Source: Bradyrhizobium macuxiense
GTDB lineage: Bacteria; Pseudomonadota; Alphaproteobacteria; Rhizobiales; Xanthobacteraceae
Reading direction: 5' to 3'
Assembly: GCF_007993935.1 (NCBI RefSeq)
Contig: NZ_VITY01000008.1
Span: 62,001-126,000 of the forward strand
DNA length: 64,000 bases
Shown here in pieces: positions 19,701 to 27,054 of this stretch (position 1 is its first letter; every line of letters begins with the position of its first letter). The position numbers and the translations under genes were made by a program. The notes under the pieces were generated by a model. The model was not told the DNA's origin, searched no databases, and saw nothing but the letters and a program-made list of their open reading frames with translations.

Positions 19701-22700
19701 GCGGCGTGTCGCTCAGCGAGACATCGGAGAGCAGCGGCGTATTGTAGGTCATCGTGGTGAGGGTCAGCGTCAGCGCAGCCGGCAGCGGTTGCCCCGCGGG
19801 AATCGTCAGCGCCTCCTTGAGCTTCACCGCAGCCGGCGCCGGCATGCCGGCAGGCAGGATGCCGCCCGCCAACGCGGCGTTGTCGCCGATCAGGATATTG
19901 CCGGGCGTCGAGATCGTCAGCGTACCGCCGCCCGTGACGCCCCAGGCGCGGATCGTACCGTCGAGAACGAGTGTCCCGTCGCCGGGCGTTCCGGCGTCCT
20001 GCTGGGTCTGCCCCGCGGTGATCGTGACGTTGCCGCCCTTGCCGCCTTGCGTCTTGCCATTGGCGAGAATGGCTCCGCCGGAGGACACGTCGATCACGCT
20101 GCCGGCAGCGAGCGTGACGTTCTGCAAGGAATTGAAGGTGACGTTGCCGCCGTCGACGAAGGCAAGGCCCGATGCATCCTTCGGATCGACGAGCGCGTTG
20201 ACCCACAGGCCGCGCGTATCGATGACGGCGCCGGACTCCAGCGTCAGCGACGCGCCTCCGGTCGCGTTCGTCAACGTAACCGTGCCGTTTGCCGTATTGA
20301 GAATGTTGGTGACCGTGACGCTGCCGGAGCGCGCAGTGATGTCGGCTGCGATATCGACGGTCGGGGCGGTCAGCTTGATCTGCGCACCCGGCGCGAATTG
20401 CAGCGGCGCGTTGACGGAGATCTTGTTGCCCGTGTTGATGTTGAAGCCGCCGAGGCCGAAGCCGCTGAGCGTCGGCGCATCGAAATAGGCGGTGTTGACG
20501 CGACCGGTCGGCAGCGCCGAGGTCGCGTCGAGGCCGCCTGCGATCGACGCCACATTGCCGAACGACACGTCGGTGTTGTAGGCGTTGGCAAGGCCGTAGC
20601 CGTTGTACTGGCCGAGCGCCAGCGTGCCGGCGAGCGGCGCGGTGTTCTGCGTCAGCTTGTAGCCATCGGTGACAGCCGCCGGGCGCTTGGTGAGCTGCGC
20701 TTCGCCGTCGATCACATTGGCGAGGATCGCACCCTCGAACACCGAGGTCGGGGTCGCGAGAATGAGGCCGCCTGCATCGCGCCCCACGGTGTAGCCGTTC
20801 TCCCAGCGGCTGCTGCCCTTGCCGAATGGGCTGAGATAGACCTCGACGACGTTCCAATGCGCGTGATTGACCACGAAGCCGTTCGCCACCGCGATATAGG
20901 TCAGGTTGGCCGGCGCATCGTCGGCATTGTAGATGCGGCCGTCATTGCCGAGCAGAAGCGTCTGCCGCACATACCCGCTCTGATACTGCACCGCTCCGCC
21001 GGAGATGTTGAAGAGCGAGCCTCGCTGCGCCACCACCTCCGGCGCCGATAGCGTGATGGTGCCGCCGACCGCGGTCCATTCGCCGATCTTGTGCGCGGTG
21101 TTGTTGAGGTAGCCCGAGACCTCAAGGAGTCCGCCGGCGGTGTAGTAGCGGTCCGTCGCATAGCCACCGGTGCCGGCAGGCACCAGCGTGAGATCACGCG
21201 CGTCGATCCACATGTTGCTGTTGAGCAGCGTGCCGCTGTCGCGATTCTGCGGGCTGTCGCGCAGCTCGTTGCCCTGGACGTTGACCTTGATCGAATTGGC
21301 CGACACCGGCAGCACGGTCCCGGTGGTGCCGGAGACGTCGATGACGGAGCCGCTCTCCGCGAATACGCGCTTGCCGGCGGACGCCGTCACCTGGCCGCCC
21401 TGCGCCATGGTCAGCGAGCCATTCCTGAAATCGATCGTGCCGCCGGTGACGATCTCGATCCGCGACTGATCGGGGCGATCGGACAGCTTCGAGAGATTGT
21501 CGAACTGGCCGATGGTCAGCTGATTGGGGCCGGCCGATGCGATCAGCGCATCGCGCTGCGAATTGAACGCGGTCGCGTTCGGATCGATGCCCGAGATCAG
21601 CGCAGCGGCGGCATCGGTCTCCGGCAGGATCAGGCTGATGCCGTTGTTGGTCAGCGTGACGCTGCCGGTGGCATCGGACGCCGAATTGAGCAGATGGATG
21701 GTGCCGCGCTGATTGACCGAGGTGGTGGAGACGAGGATGCCGTCCTGAGTGACGGCATGGCCGGCCAGCGTGATGTCGCCCTGCTGGGCGAGGACGAGAC
21801 CGGTGTTCGTGACCGTGCCGCTGGCGCTTCCGCTGCGCAGCATCGGCGCGATCTCGTTGCCGCGCGTGGTCGAGTTCTGGTTGGCGTTGGTGCCGTAACC
21901 GGCGCGCAGGGCAAAATCGTCGCCGGCCGCGAACTGGGTCTGCCCCCTCGGCGTGGTGATGGCGCCGGCATTGTTGACCTCGGTACCCATCAGCAGCACG
22001 AAGCCGCCGCCCGCCGTCACCAAGGACGGCGCATTGGTGGTGATCAGCGCGCCGCTCTCGACCACGATCTTGCCGCCGGCGCCGGTGAAGCTCGGCGCAT
22101 AGACGATCATTGCTCCGCTGCCGGTCGTGGTCGAGTAGATGCCGTTATTGAGGAATTGATTGTCGGCGATATTGGCGCTGGAGGCGATCAGCGAGCCGAC
22201 ATTGATCTGGCTCGCGCCGCCGAAGATGATGCCGTTCTGGTTGATCACCAGCACCTGACCGGGAGCGGTGATGCGGCCGAGAATCTGGCTCGGGCCGGTG
22301 TTGCCGACCACGCGGTTCAGCGCAGTCCAGCTGCCGGCCTGCTGGTTGAAGTTGAGCGTGGTCTGGCTGCCGACGTTGAAGCTCTGCCAGTTGAGGATCG
22401 CCTGCGGCGCGGTTTGATTGATGGTGACCGTGGTCTGGCCGCCGCTTGCGGTCTGGCTCGGCAGCGCAGCGCCTTGCCAGAGGCTGGAGCCCGGCGTGGC
22501 GCCCGACGCAACCTGAAGCCCGCCCGCAGCAAGGCCGTTCGGCACCGCGACTTGCGGCAACGTGGTCGATCGCTGCGAGGCGGCAGCCGCGTTGCGCGCG
22601 GCGGACTGTGCAGCCTGCAGCGCCTGGATGGCCCGGGTCGCGCGCGTCAGCGCACCCTGGCTTTGCCGGGCGACTTCGGTCGCCTGATGGGCCGCAGCCG

Positions 22701-22923
22701 TTGCCGCATCACTGGCGATCGTCGGCGCTGACGTCGTCGTCGCGAAATTGCCGAACGGGCGCGCCGACACGTCCTCCAGCCCGGTCAGCAGCAGCGCCAG
22801 CGTGCTGGTTCCCGCGAGCAGCATTGAGCGGGATGCCAATCCGATCCGCTGGCGCGGAGGAAGCGGCGCGACCCGGCGCTGATCGAGACGGGAACGGCGG
22901 GCAACGCGCTGACGAGACGGCAT
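10768..22923 (-). CDS. Giant filamentous haemagglutinin-like protein (TPS N-terminal domain, DUF3739 type)
   Basis: This is a 4,051-residue predicted surface or secreted adhesin. The ATG at 22923 has AGGGGA seven bases upstream; an open extension of 47 codons was rejected. An Arg-rich extended signal region leads to a hydrophobic core (SMLLAGTSTLALLLTGL, ~34-50). An Ala/Gln-rich coiled-coil stretch (~65-110) follows, then a haemagglutination-activity/TPS domain (~135-330) with NWQSFNVGSQTTLNFNQ and NQNGIIFGGASQINVGSL, a variant of the NPNGI motif. Thousands of residues of Gly/Ala/Thr/Asn-rich beta-helix repeats come next. The C-terminal DUF3739-like region (roughly 3560-3800) precedes a disordered tail with GYGGGGGGDDE and a Lys/Arg cluster. 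No TpsB transporter gene is in the window. The gene lies downstream of fecR-sigma-STN genes on the same strand and converges on gspD. Confidence 0.88.
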   Translation of the reverse strand: MPSRQRVARRSRLDQRRVAPLPPRQRIGLASRSMLLAGTSTLALLLTGLEDVSARPFGNFATTTSAPTIASDAATAAAHQATEVARQSQGALTRATRAIQALQAAQSAARNAAAASQRSTTLPQVAVPNGLAAGGLQVASGATPGSSLWQGAALPSQTASGGQTTVTINQTAPQAILNWQSFNVGSQTTLNFNQQAGSWTALNRVVGNTGPSQILGRITAPGQVLVINQNGIIFGGASQINVGSLIASSANIADNQFLNNGIYSTTTGSGAMIVYAPSFTGAGGKIVVESGALITTNAPSLVTAGGGFVLLMGTEVNNAGAITTPRGQTQFAAGDDFALRAGYGTNANQNSTTRGNEIAPMLRSGSASGTVTNTGLVLAQQGDITLAGHAVTQDGILVSTTSVNQRGTIHLLNSASDATGSVTLTNNGISLILPETDAAAALISGIDPNATAFNSQRDALIASAGPNQLTIGQFDNLSKLSDRPDQSRIEIVTGGTIDFRNGSLTMAQGGQVTASAGKRVFAESGSVIDVSGTTGTVLPVSANSIKVNVQGNELRDSPQNRDSGTLLNSNMWIDARDLTLVPAGTGGYATDRYYTAGGLLEVSGYLNNTAHKIGEWTAVGGTITLSAPEVVAQRGSLFNISGGAVQYQSGYVRQTLLLGNDGRIYNADDAPANLTYIAVANGFVVNHAHWNVVEVYLSPFGKGSSRWENGYTVGRDAGGLILATPTSVFEGAILANVIDGEAQLTKRPAAVTDGYKLTQNTAPLAGTLALGQYNGYGLANAYNTDVSFGNVASIAGGLDATSALPTGRVNTAYFDAPTLSGFGLGGFNINTGNKISVNAPLQFAPGAQIKLTAPTVDIAADITARSGSVTVTNILNTANGTVTLTNATGGASLTLESGAVIDTRGLWVNALVDPKDASGLAFVDGGNVTFNSLQNVTLAAGSVIDVSSGGAILANGKTQGGKGGNVTITAGQTQQDAGTPGDGTLVLDGTIRAWGVTGGGTLTISTPGNILIGDNAALAGGILPAGMPAPAAVKLKEALTIPAGQPLPAALTLTLTTMTYNTPLLSDVSLSDTPPSGPTGADWQVPPGLYANTSNGCYGGWPCGSSILPAGSVITNWSGSGKIPAGTLVPSDIFPNGLPVRPYQVTYAAGTVYSTPMTYPVGTIIPTATVLPQTVAIEPAPALQYSFFTAGFSNYDINGGLGVVVANNTVVAASMPVYRFTASSYAAPSGGDPSSALMLWTPPLFTADPVKATIAQRGGVSLTLRSLLKSGGGPLVGGGAIVVGDGASVSVDPGQSITLDAFGQISVFGSLTAHGGSINLTNDAYSAKVDAARNFDLNGNGRGVSIWLDAAAKLDVSGSIYQASDTAGRLFGRASDGGSITINGGGAFVVVRPRAELNADGTRVAIDLAAGGAASASRPQIMPTNGGSITLASQSGLYLDGEMHAFSGGSNAAGGNLSIALTTPNFDQNYFPNGTAPSNVIVPSVMTVVQGRQASLLPDDIAPGTGAPHLQFGQATVSADMAKAGGFDSLTLTSGDYMQFSGNVSLALGRSLTLTAAAFTSGAPVSGPIDPSMPATTGNVRVSAPYILFREPQANVPDGTISGSIRNPGGTASPTTATFEADANQIDIQGLVGFSARSPNNMYAPGFQSTKLVSQGDIRFLSMPGVIATQLSTGGNLELLAAQIYPATNAVATVIAGSGNPDPATTLTIGRTTGTVPDAPLSVFGQLAFQAPVIEQGGIVRAPLGLLTFGVGWPVFTPRLDLLPGSLTSVSMAGLTIPYGGTIDGVTYNYNGGAVRTIGLPNNAPQTGIVLDGQSINVASGAILDLSGGGTLTGAGFVSGRGGSVNVINTPLVNANPATPVSKATDKVYAILPGYGSAYAPIAPENGAGDPVIGQQVTIPSGVPGLPAGTYTLLPSNYALLPGAYRVELGASTTTLAGNPITIGNGTYAAAVTTGIANTAIRGSLPVTALITAGTSVRKYSQFNEQNYSDFLLAGVTQFGGVRPLLPSDGKTLEIQFEIPGATPAGPALMFNGTALFQGAQGGNAGQVMLMNVGEIYADAPTPGYTRTSVSAADINALKAPRLLVNGTITINNGTLLLDQPYSLAGNDLFIRDGVSLSAGEMFFIGSNITVGNNVTLSTVGQGAVPFDSASTGMSYTSNRLTVLALSNGDVNFLPSNAGNGSITIGAGASLYSEGTLVLSTNGASTIDPTAHFGSANISLAVGTINIGDAATITATGAPAGLLFDQALFNTLVHGDPLHYAPALKTITLAAANSINLFGGAGLDATGSGVNLVLNASAIYGYGAAGDSSTIAASKITWNGISGATPPAIAASGPGTGTGTFNLVADEIDFGQFASLDTSTANRVIYGFGNVNIIGNARIISAGNSKLFVYQSPSSDPSAIFGQSGTGGNLTLTTPLLTGAQKSIMAYAAGRALNVIAPAGLAASTASSTVAGAEIDLTGGSVGIGSTILLPSGKLVVNATGDIVLGSTSRVDLAGRPSTIQRATVYGFGGTAIFNSAQGGLTQLAGSVIDVSATNAGAGSISIAAANGPVTLGGALNGAATNGYASGDFSVTAGRLSSADFATLNALLTQGGFFDARGFDIRNGDLVVGDGVRAGNVAIAVDNGSLFVAGRIDASGAAPGTIRLSAGNGLALAPTAVLDVHGTVLQVDSYGQPIEAKNRGHIELTAAGGVLTLSPGATMDISTPNGVAYGDVVLNAQRTGETSGDIAINAAAPLNIRGAYSIALNAFWTYDLPGGSTISQTTLDGYDTASTAFISAALGNAGLATRVAGLSAYGSAYHLRPGVQITSSGDLSTSGDIDLAKYRYGAGADRDPHSATYGAGEPMALVIRAGGSMSINGSISDGFKPGSGTSPTYAAISATDLSTDTIHFARQGAALWRLVAGNIVSVTEPGGWTVPYRPGGLILPGAFQPRSVDGTLYPSGTVIPFGTLLNRLYIPTGVETSVVGLSLQTDPGMAGVPATSAAAPMLAAGSLSASIRIVAGADLAAADQRALQTTQALNGSGNLTLSDPAYNDTLNATFFSVLRTGTGSLDLRAGSNFSEATPYGVYTAGTQSAPILAPGGANPYDLVGVSSGGGSHAWYPEHGGDLMLTAQLDITGQIQIADNNIRFVASNLPANWLRLQGGGSSADPAAWWINFGSFANTSPWVDAQQLIGFQGIGTLGGGNLTLIAGRNAGVTGNSSTGLDLAVASTGRVLPNGTLVATGGGNLVVKVGGGLNPVIPTTPYGPSGDYYGSITDLRGNITVSAGSVGAMAQNTWGSSIVSYDPRAVDPNVFKRSLGIGPLFIPGDGSISIVARGDVVLGGAGDAGMAAQVDLNGIAYTVRNADGSTTLKSHGQSNFTLWTASTGINLYAAGGDAAVLNGISGSGTGFFPGTLIVAAANGDVRFSEGAAAIELIPSPLGQLELLAAGSIYGTSQVVAMSGAGMNTLATPFNPVFSTGTGGGGTNNAWANAGFRDNSLSPIAFGEDLPISNLHAGDSQPALVYAGVDIADLTLGQAQPKSRSASSGFTPTHGIWYTAAKPFEVIAGRDIVGTGPVASVFLNNGPNDISLMQAGRDIFYQSVIVAGPGLLQLQAGRNLYQGYYGSLVSVGDIVNQSNTTGGAGIVTIAGVGAGGPDYTDFARLYFNAANQLPGDGRPLAGSGKVAKTYADELYDWLRDRFSPSRNYSHHGQLYVFTGTKDDALSFFLTLPMEQQGVFVRQVYYAELREGGREYNNRDSNRHGSYLRGRQAIATLFPDQDASGNPVPYSGNITLFSGVAKKSDGTTYLADAGIQTQFGGDIQILNPGGQTIIGVEGVTPGAGAGLITQGQGDIDVYSLGSVLLGQSRIMTTFGGNIIAWSATGDINAGRGSKTTTIFTPPKRTYDPYGSVKLSPSVPSTGAGIATLNPIPEVPPGNIDLIAPLGTIDAGEAGIRVSGNVNLAALQVVNAANIQVQGTSTGVPVVQGPPVGALTAASNTTAASQQAAPPPPKTNDQPSIIMVEVMGYGGGGGGDDETQPEETPEQKRKRREKQTYNENSAFQVIGLGDATGSSGR

Positions 22924-22958
22924 GGAATGTCCCCTGGGAACAACGGACGGAAAGCTGC

Positions 22959-22973
22959 GCAGATCGGATCTGC
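22959..22973. promoter_or_regulatory. 15-bp perfect palindrome upstream of the haemagglutinin gene
   Basis: GCAGATC-G-GATCTGC lies 36-50 bases before the haemagglutinin start codon. It could be an operator or a leader hairpin. Nothing in the window identifies a partner, so function is inference only. Confidence 0.3.
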
Positions 22974-23134
22974 TCAGGTGCTCGTCACACGGCGAGACCG
23001 TATGCCGGGCTTCTCGTCCCCAAGGACGCCATTTCATCGGCGGGACCGAACAACAAAATCGCACGCTGCATCACAATCCCCGCGCACCCGCGCCCCGCGC
23101 ACACGCGACGCACGTTCTCATGGCTCGCCCGACA

Positions 23135-24115
23135 TCAGCTCAGCAGCACGATGCCACCGGGCAGGTGTCGCGCCTTCGCGCCGAAAATTTGCTGGAACAT
23201 GTTCAGGATACCATCGACATTGTCGATGCGGAACCGGCCGTTGACGAGACGGCGTTCCAGGTCCGCATTCGTCACCATGACCTTGCCCGGGCGGTAGCGA
23301 TTGATCTCCGTCACGACGTTGCCAAGCGGAGCGTCATGAAAGATCAGCATTCCGTCGCGCCACGCCGTCACCTCGGTGGGATCGACCGCCATCGGCGCGG
23401 CGAGGCCGAGCGCCGCATAGCTGACCTGCTGCCCTGCGCGCAGCAGCGCGACGGCGCTGTGACGGCTGACCTGCACCTCGCCATCGAGACACGTCACGCA
23501 GGTGCTGTGCGGCTCGTGGCGGACGTTGAATTGGGCCCGGCGCGCACGCATCTCGCCGTCGCCGGCAACGACGCGCACCTCGCGGCTCGCGGAGACTGCC
23601 GCGATCACCGCTTCCCCGGTCAGGATCTCGATGCGATCCTGGCTGGCTTCGCCCGACTGAACGTTGACGCTGGTTCCGGTGTTCAGCGTCACCTTGACGT
23701 CGCCATCGATCGTGAGCTTGCGCTGCTCGCCGGCAGCGGTGCGATAATCCGCCATGACGTCCCGTAGCGACGGCCACAGCTGCAGGGGTGGCGACACCAC
23801 GAGATAGGCGGCAGCCGAGGTCGCAAGCGCGCCGCCGAGCACCGCCCGCCGCGTCATTCGCGGCTGCGGCCTGACCGCGGCCAGGATGGAATCGCCGCGC
23901 CGCTTCAACAGGTTGGCGCCGGCCGGGCCGAGTTGATCCCAGAGCAGGCTGGCCTGCGCCAGCGCCTCCGAATGCGCGCTGCTCTGGTTGCCCCAGCGCT
24001 TGGTGTCCTCGATGTCCCGCCGGGAGGCCTGCCCCGAACCGAGCCGCTGGACGCGTGCAAGCGCCTCGCTCTCGATCGCGGTCAGCTCCTCCGGCGGTTC
24101 GTCGCTACGGCTCAT
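23135..24115 (-). CDS. FecR-type anti-sigma / sigma regulator
   Basis: This is an inner-membrane regulator that transmits a periplasmic signal to an ECF sigma factor. It has 326 residues from the ATG at 24115; an upstream TTG reading was rejected. The N-terminal cytoplasmic part contains the FecR_N-like motif (DTKRWGNQSSAHSEALAQA, then LLWDQLG). A transmembrane helix (~90-108, RRAVLGGALATSAAAYLVV) leads to the periplasmic FecR domain (ADYRTAAGEQRKLTIDGDV, then LNTGTSVNV). A C-terminal STN/DUF4974-like domain is visible (~262-326, LIFHDAPLGNVVTEINRY, then LPGGIVLL). It follows the sigma gene by 62 bases and precedes the giant haemagglutinin gene. Confidence 0.9.
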   Translation of the reverse strand: MSRSDEPPEELTAIESEALARVQRLGSGQASRRDIEDTKRWGNQSSAHSEALAQASLLWDQLGPAGANLLKRRGDSILAAVRPQPRMTRRAVLGGALATSAAAYLVVSPPLQLWPSLRDVMADYRTAAGEQRKLTIDGDVKVTLNTGTSVNVQSGEASQDRIEILTGEAVIAAVSASREVRVVAGDGEMRARRAQFNVRHEPHSTCVTCLDGEVQVSRHSAVALLRAGQQVSYAALGLAAPMAVDPTEVTAWRDGMLIFHDAPLGNVVTEINRYRPGKVMVTNADLERRLVNGRFRIDNVDGILNMFQQIFGAKARHLPGGIVLLS

Positions 24116-24177
24116 CGATCGGGCGTTTCTCTCGGCACCACTTCCATCCAACTGCGTAACACTCTGACGCTCTCCTA

Positions 24178-24720
24178 TCAGGACGTTTCCCGCGGCGCCG
24201 GACCGAAACGCCTGGTGACTTTCTTACCAAACCGCTTGGCGCAATGCTCCAGCGCGGCTTTCAGCTCCAGCTCCACCAGCCGCTGGGAAACCCCGAGACG
24301 CTCGGCGATTTCCCGCAGCGGGATGCCTTCCAGGCGGGATGCCAGCAGGATCGTCCGACGGCGCGGCGTGAGCTCCTCAAGCACCTGCTCCAAGTGCGCA
24401 ATCTGCTCGCGCGATTCGACCTCCCGTTCCGGCCCGGGCGCCGCGTCGACGATCTCGAGCATCGGCTGCACCTCGAACCGCTTGATCCGGCGCGTCTCCT
24501 GGCGCTCCCGGCTGATCGCAAGATTGAGCGCGCTGCGCAGCAGGTAGCCGATCGGGCTGTCCACCACGCCCGGACCGTTCTTGTCGCGCAGATGCAGCCA
24601 CGTCTCGTGCAGGGTCTCGCGCGCCTTCTCGTCGCCGAGGCGCCGCGCAAGGCGGCGGCGAAGCTCATCGTAGCGCTCAACGAGCACCTGCCGAAGCGTC
24701 GTCCAGGTGGTCTCCGTCAT
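24178..24720 (-). CDS. ECF-family RNA polymerase sigma factor (FecI-like)
   Basis: This 180-residue sigma factor is expected to be controlled by the adjacent FecR protein. A sigma-2 region spans about residues 10-75 (ETLHETWLHLRDK, PIGYLLRSALNLAISRERQE). A sigma-4 helix-turn-helix lies at ~110-165 (LEELTPRRRTILLASRLEG, then LREIAERLGVSQRLVELEL). The ATG at 24720 overlaps the stop of the STN-domain gene (ATGA), so the two are translationally coupled. The sigma-fecR order is typical of iron-starvation-type signalling loci. The likely target is the fecR/haemagglutinin region, but no binding motif could be assigned by eye. Confidence 0.9.
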   Translation of the reverse strand: MTETTWTTLRQVLVERYDELRRRLARRLGDEKARETLHETWLHLRDKNGPGVVDSPIGYLLRSALNLAISRERQETRRIKRFEVQPMLEIVDAAPGPEREVESREQIAHLEQVLEELTPRRRTILLASRLEGIPLREIAERLGVSQRLVELELKAALEHCAKRFGKKVTRRFGPAPRETS

Positions 24721-25442
24721 CGCGCGACCAGTCCCCGGCGTCGCGGATCCCGGGCAGCACAGTCGCCGGTTTCGGAAGGCGGCCGCGGCGTCACCGCCAT
24801 CATGACGGGCTGCGGCATGTCCGGTGGCGGCGGCCGGCCGATCGCCACGGCGCGCAACATGGCGGCGATGGCCTGGTCACGCGCGCCGTCGTCGGTCGAA
24901 CCAAGCAGTTGGGGCTGCAGCACTTCGCCCGCATGCCCGATCCAGAACCTGAATTTGATCCGATAGCCCCCCGGCGCGGTCAGCGCGGAGCGGCAGAACG
25001 CCTCCTCGACACTGCTCTGGACGGCCGCAAGATATGGCATGAAGCTGCGCATCGACGCTGTCTGCGGCGCAGTAGCCGCAGGCACGATCGTAAAAGTGTT
25101 TGCTGCGGCATAGACCGCGACCAGGCCGGTTCCTTCGAGCAGAACCTGCAACGCCATGTCAGGCGTCATCGATCCCTTGACGGCCTGCGCGCGGCGTCCT
25201 CCGGCCAGTGTGGCGTCATACACCAGCTGCAGACCGGTGGCCGCGCTGTAGGCATCGAGCGCCGAGACCAGGGGTTGCCCCCCAATATCGAAATCGACCG
25301 TTGCCGGCGTTCGAACTGATTCAGGGCTCCCGGCCATCGTTACCGTCTGGATATTCCCGGCTACGAGAGTGCCTATGACCAGGGCGAGAAAGCGCTGCCA
25401 CATCCGATCATGCTTCGCGCGCAGCCCAATCTTCCGACCCAT
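24717..25442 (-). CDS. Periplasmic STN-domain protein with TonB C-terminal-like domain
   Basis: This 241-residue exported protein joins two domains normally found apart. After a signal peptide (WQRFLALVIGTLVAGNI, ~15-36) there is a complete STN domain (~49-121: VDFDIGGQPLVSALDAYSAA, VYDATLAGGRR, MALQVLLEGTGL). In transducing TonB receptors this domain contacts FecR. The second half (~145-221) resembles a TonB C-terminal domain: YRIKFRFWIGHAGEV, then LLGSTDDGARDQAIAAML and a Pro-rich PPPPDMPQP stretch. There is no beta-barrel and no clear inner-membrane anchor beyond the signal. The start could be 25442 or the ATG at 25403; neither has a strong ribosome site. It overlaps the sigma gene by four bases. 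Confidence 0.85.
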   Translation of the reverse strand: MGRKIGLRAKHDRMWQRFLALVIGTLVAGNIQTVTMAGSPESVRTPATVDFDIGGQPLVSALDAYSAATGLQLVYDATLAGGRRAQAVKGSMTPDMALQVLLEGTGLVAVYAAANTFTIVPAATAPQTASMRSFMPYLAAVQSSVEEAFCRSALTAPGGYRIKFRFWIGHAGEVLQPQLLGSTDDGARDQAIAAMLRAVAIGRPPPPDMPQPVMMAVTPRPPSETGDCAARDPRRRGLVAR

Positions 25443-25558
25443 TGAACAAAGTGCATGAGGCGCCGCCTTGATCCTCAAGCCCCGGCGGAACAGCACGATC
25501 CATCGGTGATCGATACAGCCGTTCGTCAAGTCAGCGGCAGGCGCAACATAGAAAGAGA

Positions 25559-27052
25559 TTATGACAATCTGCTAACACGCGCGGCGAGCGCGGATCGCAC
25601 CTTCCGCCGCCGCAGCCGGCGCCATCCGATTACGATACCGCTGATCGAGACGACCGTGCCGACCGCGGACAGCAGCCACACCACGACGTCGCGCGCCGGC
25701 CAGATGCGCAGCAGCAGCGGGAAATCCAGGCTGTGCAGCGCGTTGAACAGCCAGCGATAAGACCTGCGGCTGTCGTCGCTGCGGTCGAATATCTCGGCGG
25801 TAACCGGAGAAATATGCAGCCAGGTGTGGGCGGGATCGTCGAAGCCGATGCGCAACACCGGAAGCTCGCGCTGATGGTGCAGCGTGTACCAGTAGGCGTC
25901 CGGCTCATCGAGCTGCTGCGCCGATATCATCGCAGCTCCCGGCATCGCGCCCCGCGCGGCCGCGACGATCTCGTCCTGCGAGAGCGTCACGGGCGCGCCG
26001 GTCGCGGGATCGGCGAGGCTGCGACGGCCGGTGCTGTCGTCGAGCACCATCAAGGGGCGTCTGCCGATCCAGACGAAGCGCGCCTCCACCGCCGGTAGCG
26101 GCGGCGGCGACTGCAAGCGCGCGACGATATCGGGCGCGTCGTGGCCGCTGTAGCCGGTCGCGATCTCGCGCGTGAGCCCGCGGCCGGAGAACGCGCCGCC
26201 GGGATTGAGCGACAGCCAGCCGCTGAACATCCAGGTGAAGACGAAGATGCCGCCGATCAGGCCGGCGATATGATGCCATGCCATCCAGCCGCGATAGGGC
26301 GAGACGGCGCCATCAGCATAGCGGCGCGTCAGCCGCAGGCGGAGGATACCGATCCAGAAGCCGGTGACGGCGACCACGAGGCAGATGCCGGAGATCCACA
26401 GCACCACGTCCCGCCACAGCGGGCCGTCCTTGCGCAGCACGGTCGGATAGATCCAGTGCGGGATCGAACCGAGCCAGTTCCAGATGCGCTCGCGCCGCGT
26501 GGTGTCGAGCGCGATCTCGCCGCTGCGCGAGGAGACGTAGAGCTCGGTGCCGTCGGGATCGCCAAGGCCGATCAGATAAAGCGGCCGCAGCGGATCGAAC
26601 CGTGCGGTAACCGACCATTGGTCTCGCGTCACGGTATCGAGCAATTGCGGCTGCACCGCATGCGGATGATGGGCGGCGATCGCCAGCGCCTGATCCGGCG
26701 TGATGCCGTCGATCACGCGGCCGTCGATCGCAGAAATGGTGACGGCAGCTTCCTTCCAGCAGGTCACGCGATAGACCGGAACGTCGTCCACCATCGAGAG
26801 CCGGAGATCGCGTGGATAATGCTCGACGCCCGCAATCGCCATCGCACGATCAGGCGCGACCTGCACCTTGTTCCAGAGGATGATCGGGAGCGCAGCGAGT
26901 CGCTCGCCGTCGGTGAGGCGCGGAAAGGCCACGTACATCATGACGAGGCCGGAGATGAACCACATCGCGAACAAGAGGCACGTCGCAATGCCGATCCAGC
27001 GATGGACGACATAGAGCCATCGCCGCGCTCGCCGGATCAGAGCCTTGCGCAT
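25559..27052 (-). CDS. PepSY-associated transmembrane protein
   Basis: This 497-residue integral membrane protein is of the PepSY_TM family, often placed beside TonB receptors and thought to help metal or siderophore reduction or uptake at the inner membrane. Four hydrophobic helices are visible: ~17-42 (VVHRWIGIATCLLFAMWFIS), ~205-228 (VVLWISGICLVVAVTGFWIG), ~262-285 (WHHIAGLIGGIFVFTWMFSG) and the C-terminus (VVWLLSAVGTVVSISGIVIG). His residues in HRW and WHH contexts could ligate haem. PepSY-like periplasmic segments lie between. The ATG at 27052 is two bases after the receptor stop, so the two genes are co-transcribed. The substrate is not determined. Confidence 0.88.
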   Translation of the reverse strand: MRKALIRRARRWLYVVHRWIGIATCLLFAMWFISGLVMMYVAFPRLTDGERLAALPIILWNKVQVAPDRAMAIAGVEHYPRDLRLSMVDDVPVYRVTCWKEAAVTISAIDGRVIDGITPDQALAIAAHHPHAVQPQLLDTVTRDQWSVTARFDPLRPLYLIGLGDPDGTELYVSSRSGEIALDTTRRERIWNWLGSIPHWIYPTVLRKDGPLWRDVVLWISGICLVVAVTGFWIGILRLRLTRRYADGAVSPYRGWMAWHHIAGLIGGIFVFTWMFSGWLSLNPGGAFSGRGLTREIATGYSGHDAPDIVARLQSPPPLPAVEARFVWIGRRPLMVLDDSTGRRSLADPATGAPVTLSQDEIVAAARGAMPGAAMISAQQLDEPDAYWYTLHHQRELPVLRIGFDDPAHTWLHISPVTAEIFDRSDDSRRSYRWLFNALHSLDFPLLLRIWPARDVVVWLLSAVGTVVSISGIVIGWRRLRRRKVRSALAARVSRLS

Positions 27053-27054
27053 GC

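Noticed and set aside
18982..21051. 689-codon open frame antisense to the haemagglutinin gene
   Set aside because: Arg-rich, repetitive translation with no domain or ribosome site; an effect of GC-rich codons in the opposite strand.
22924..23064. 47-codon N-terminal extension of the haemagglutinin
   Set aside because: The ATG at 22923 has a strong AGGGGA site and gives the signal region; the extension has no start support.
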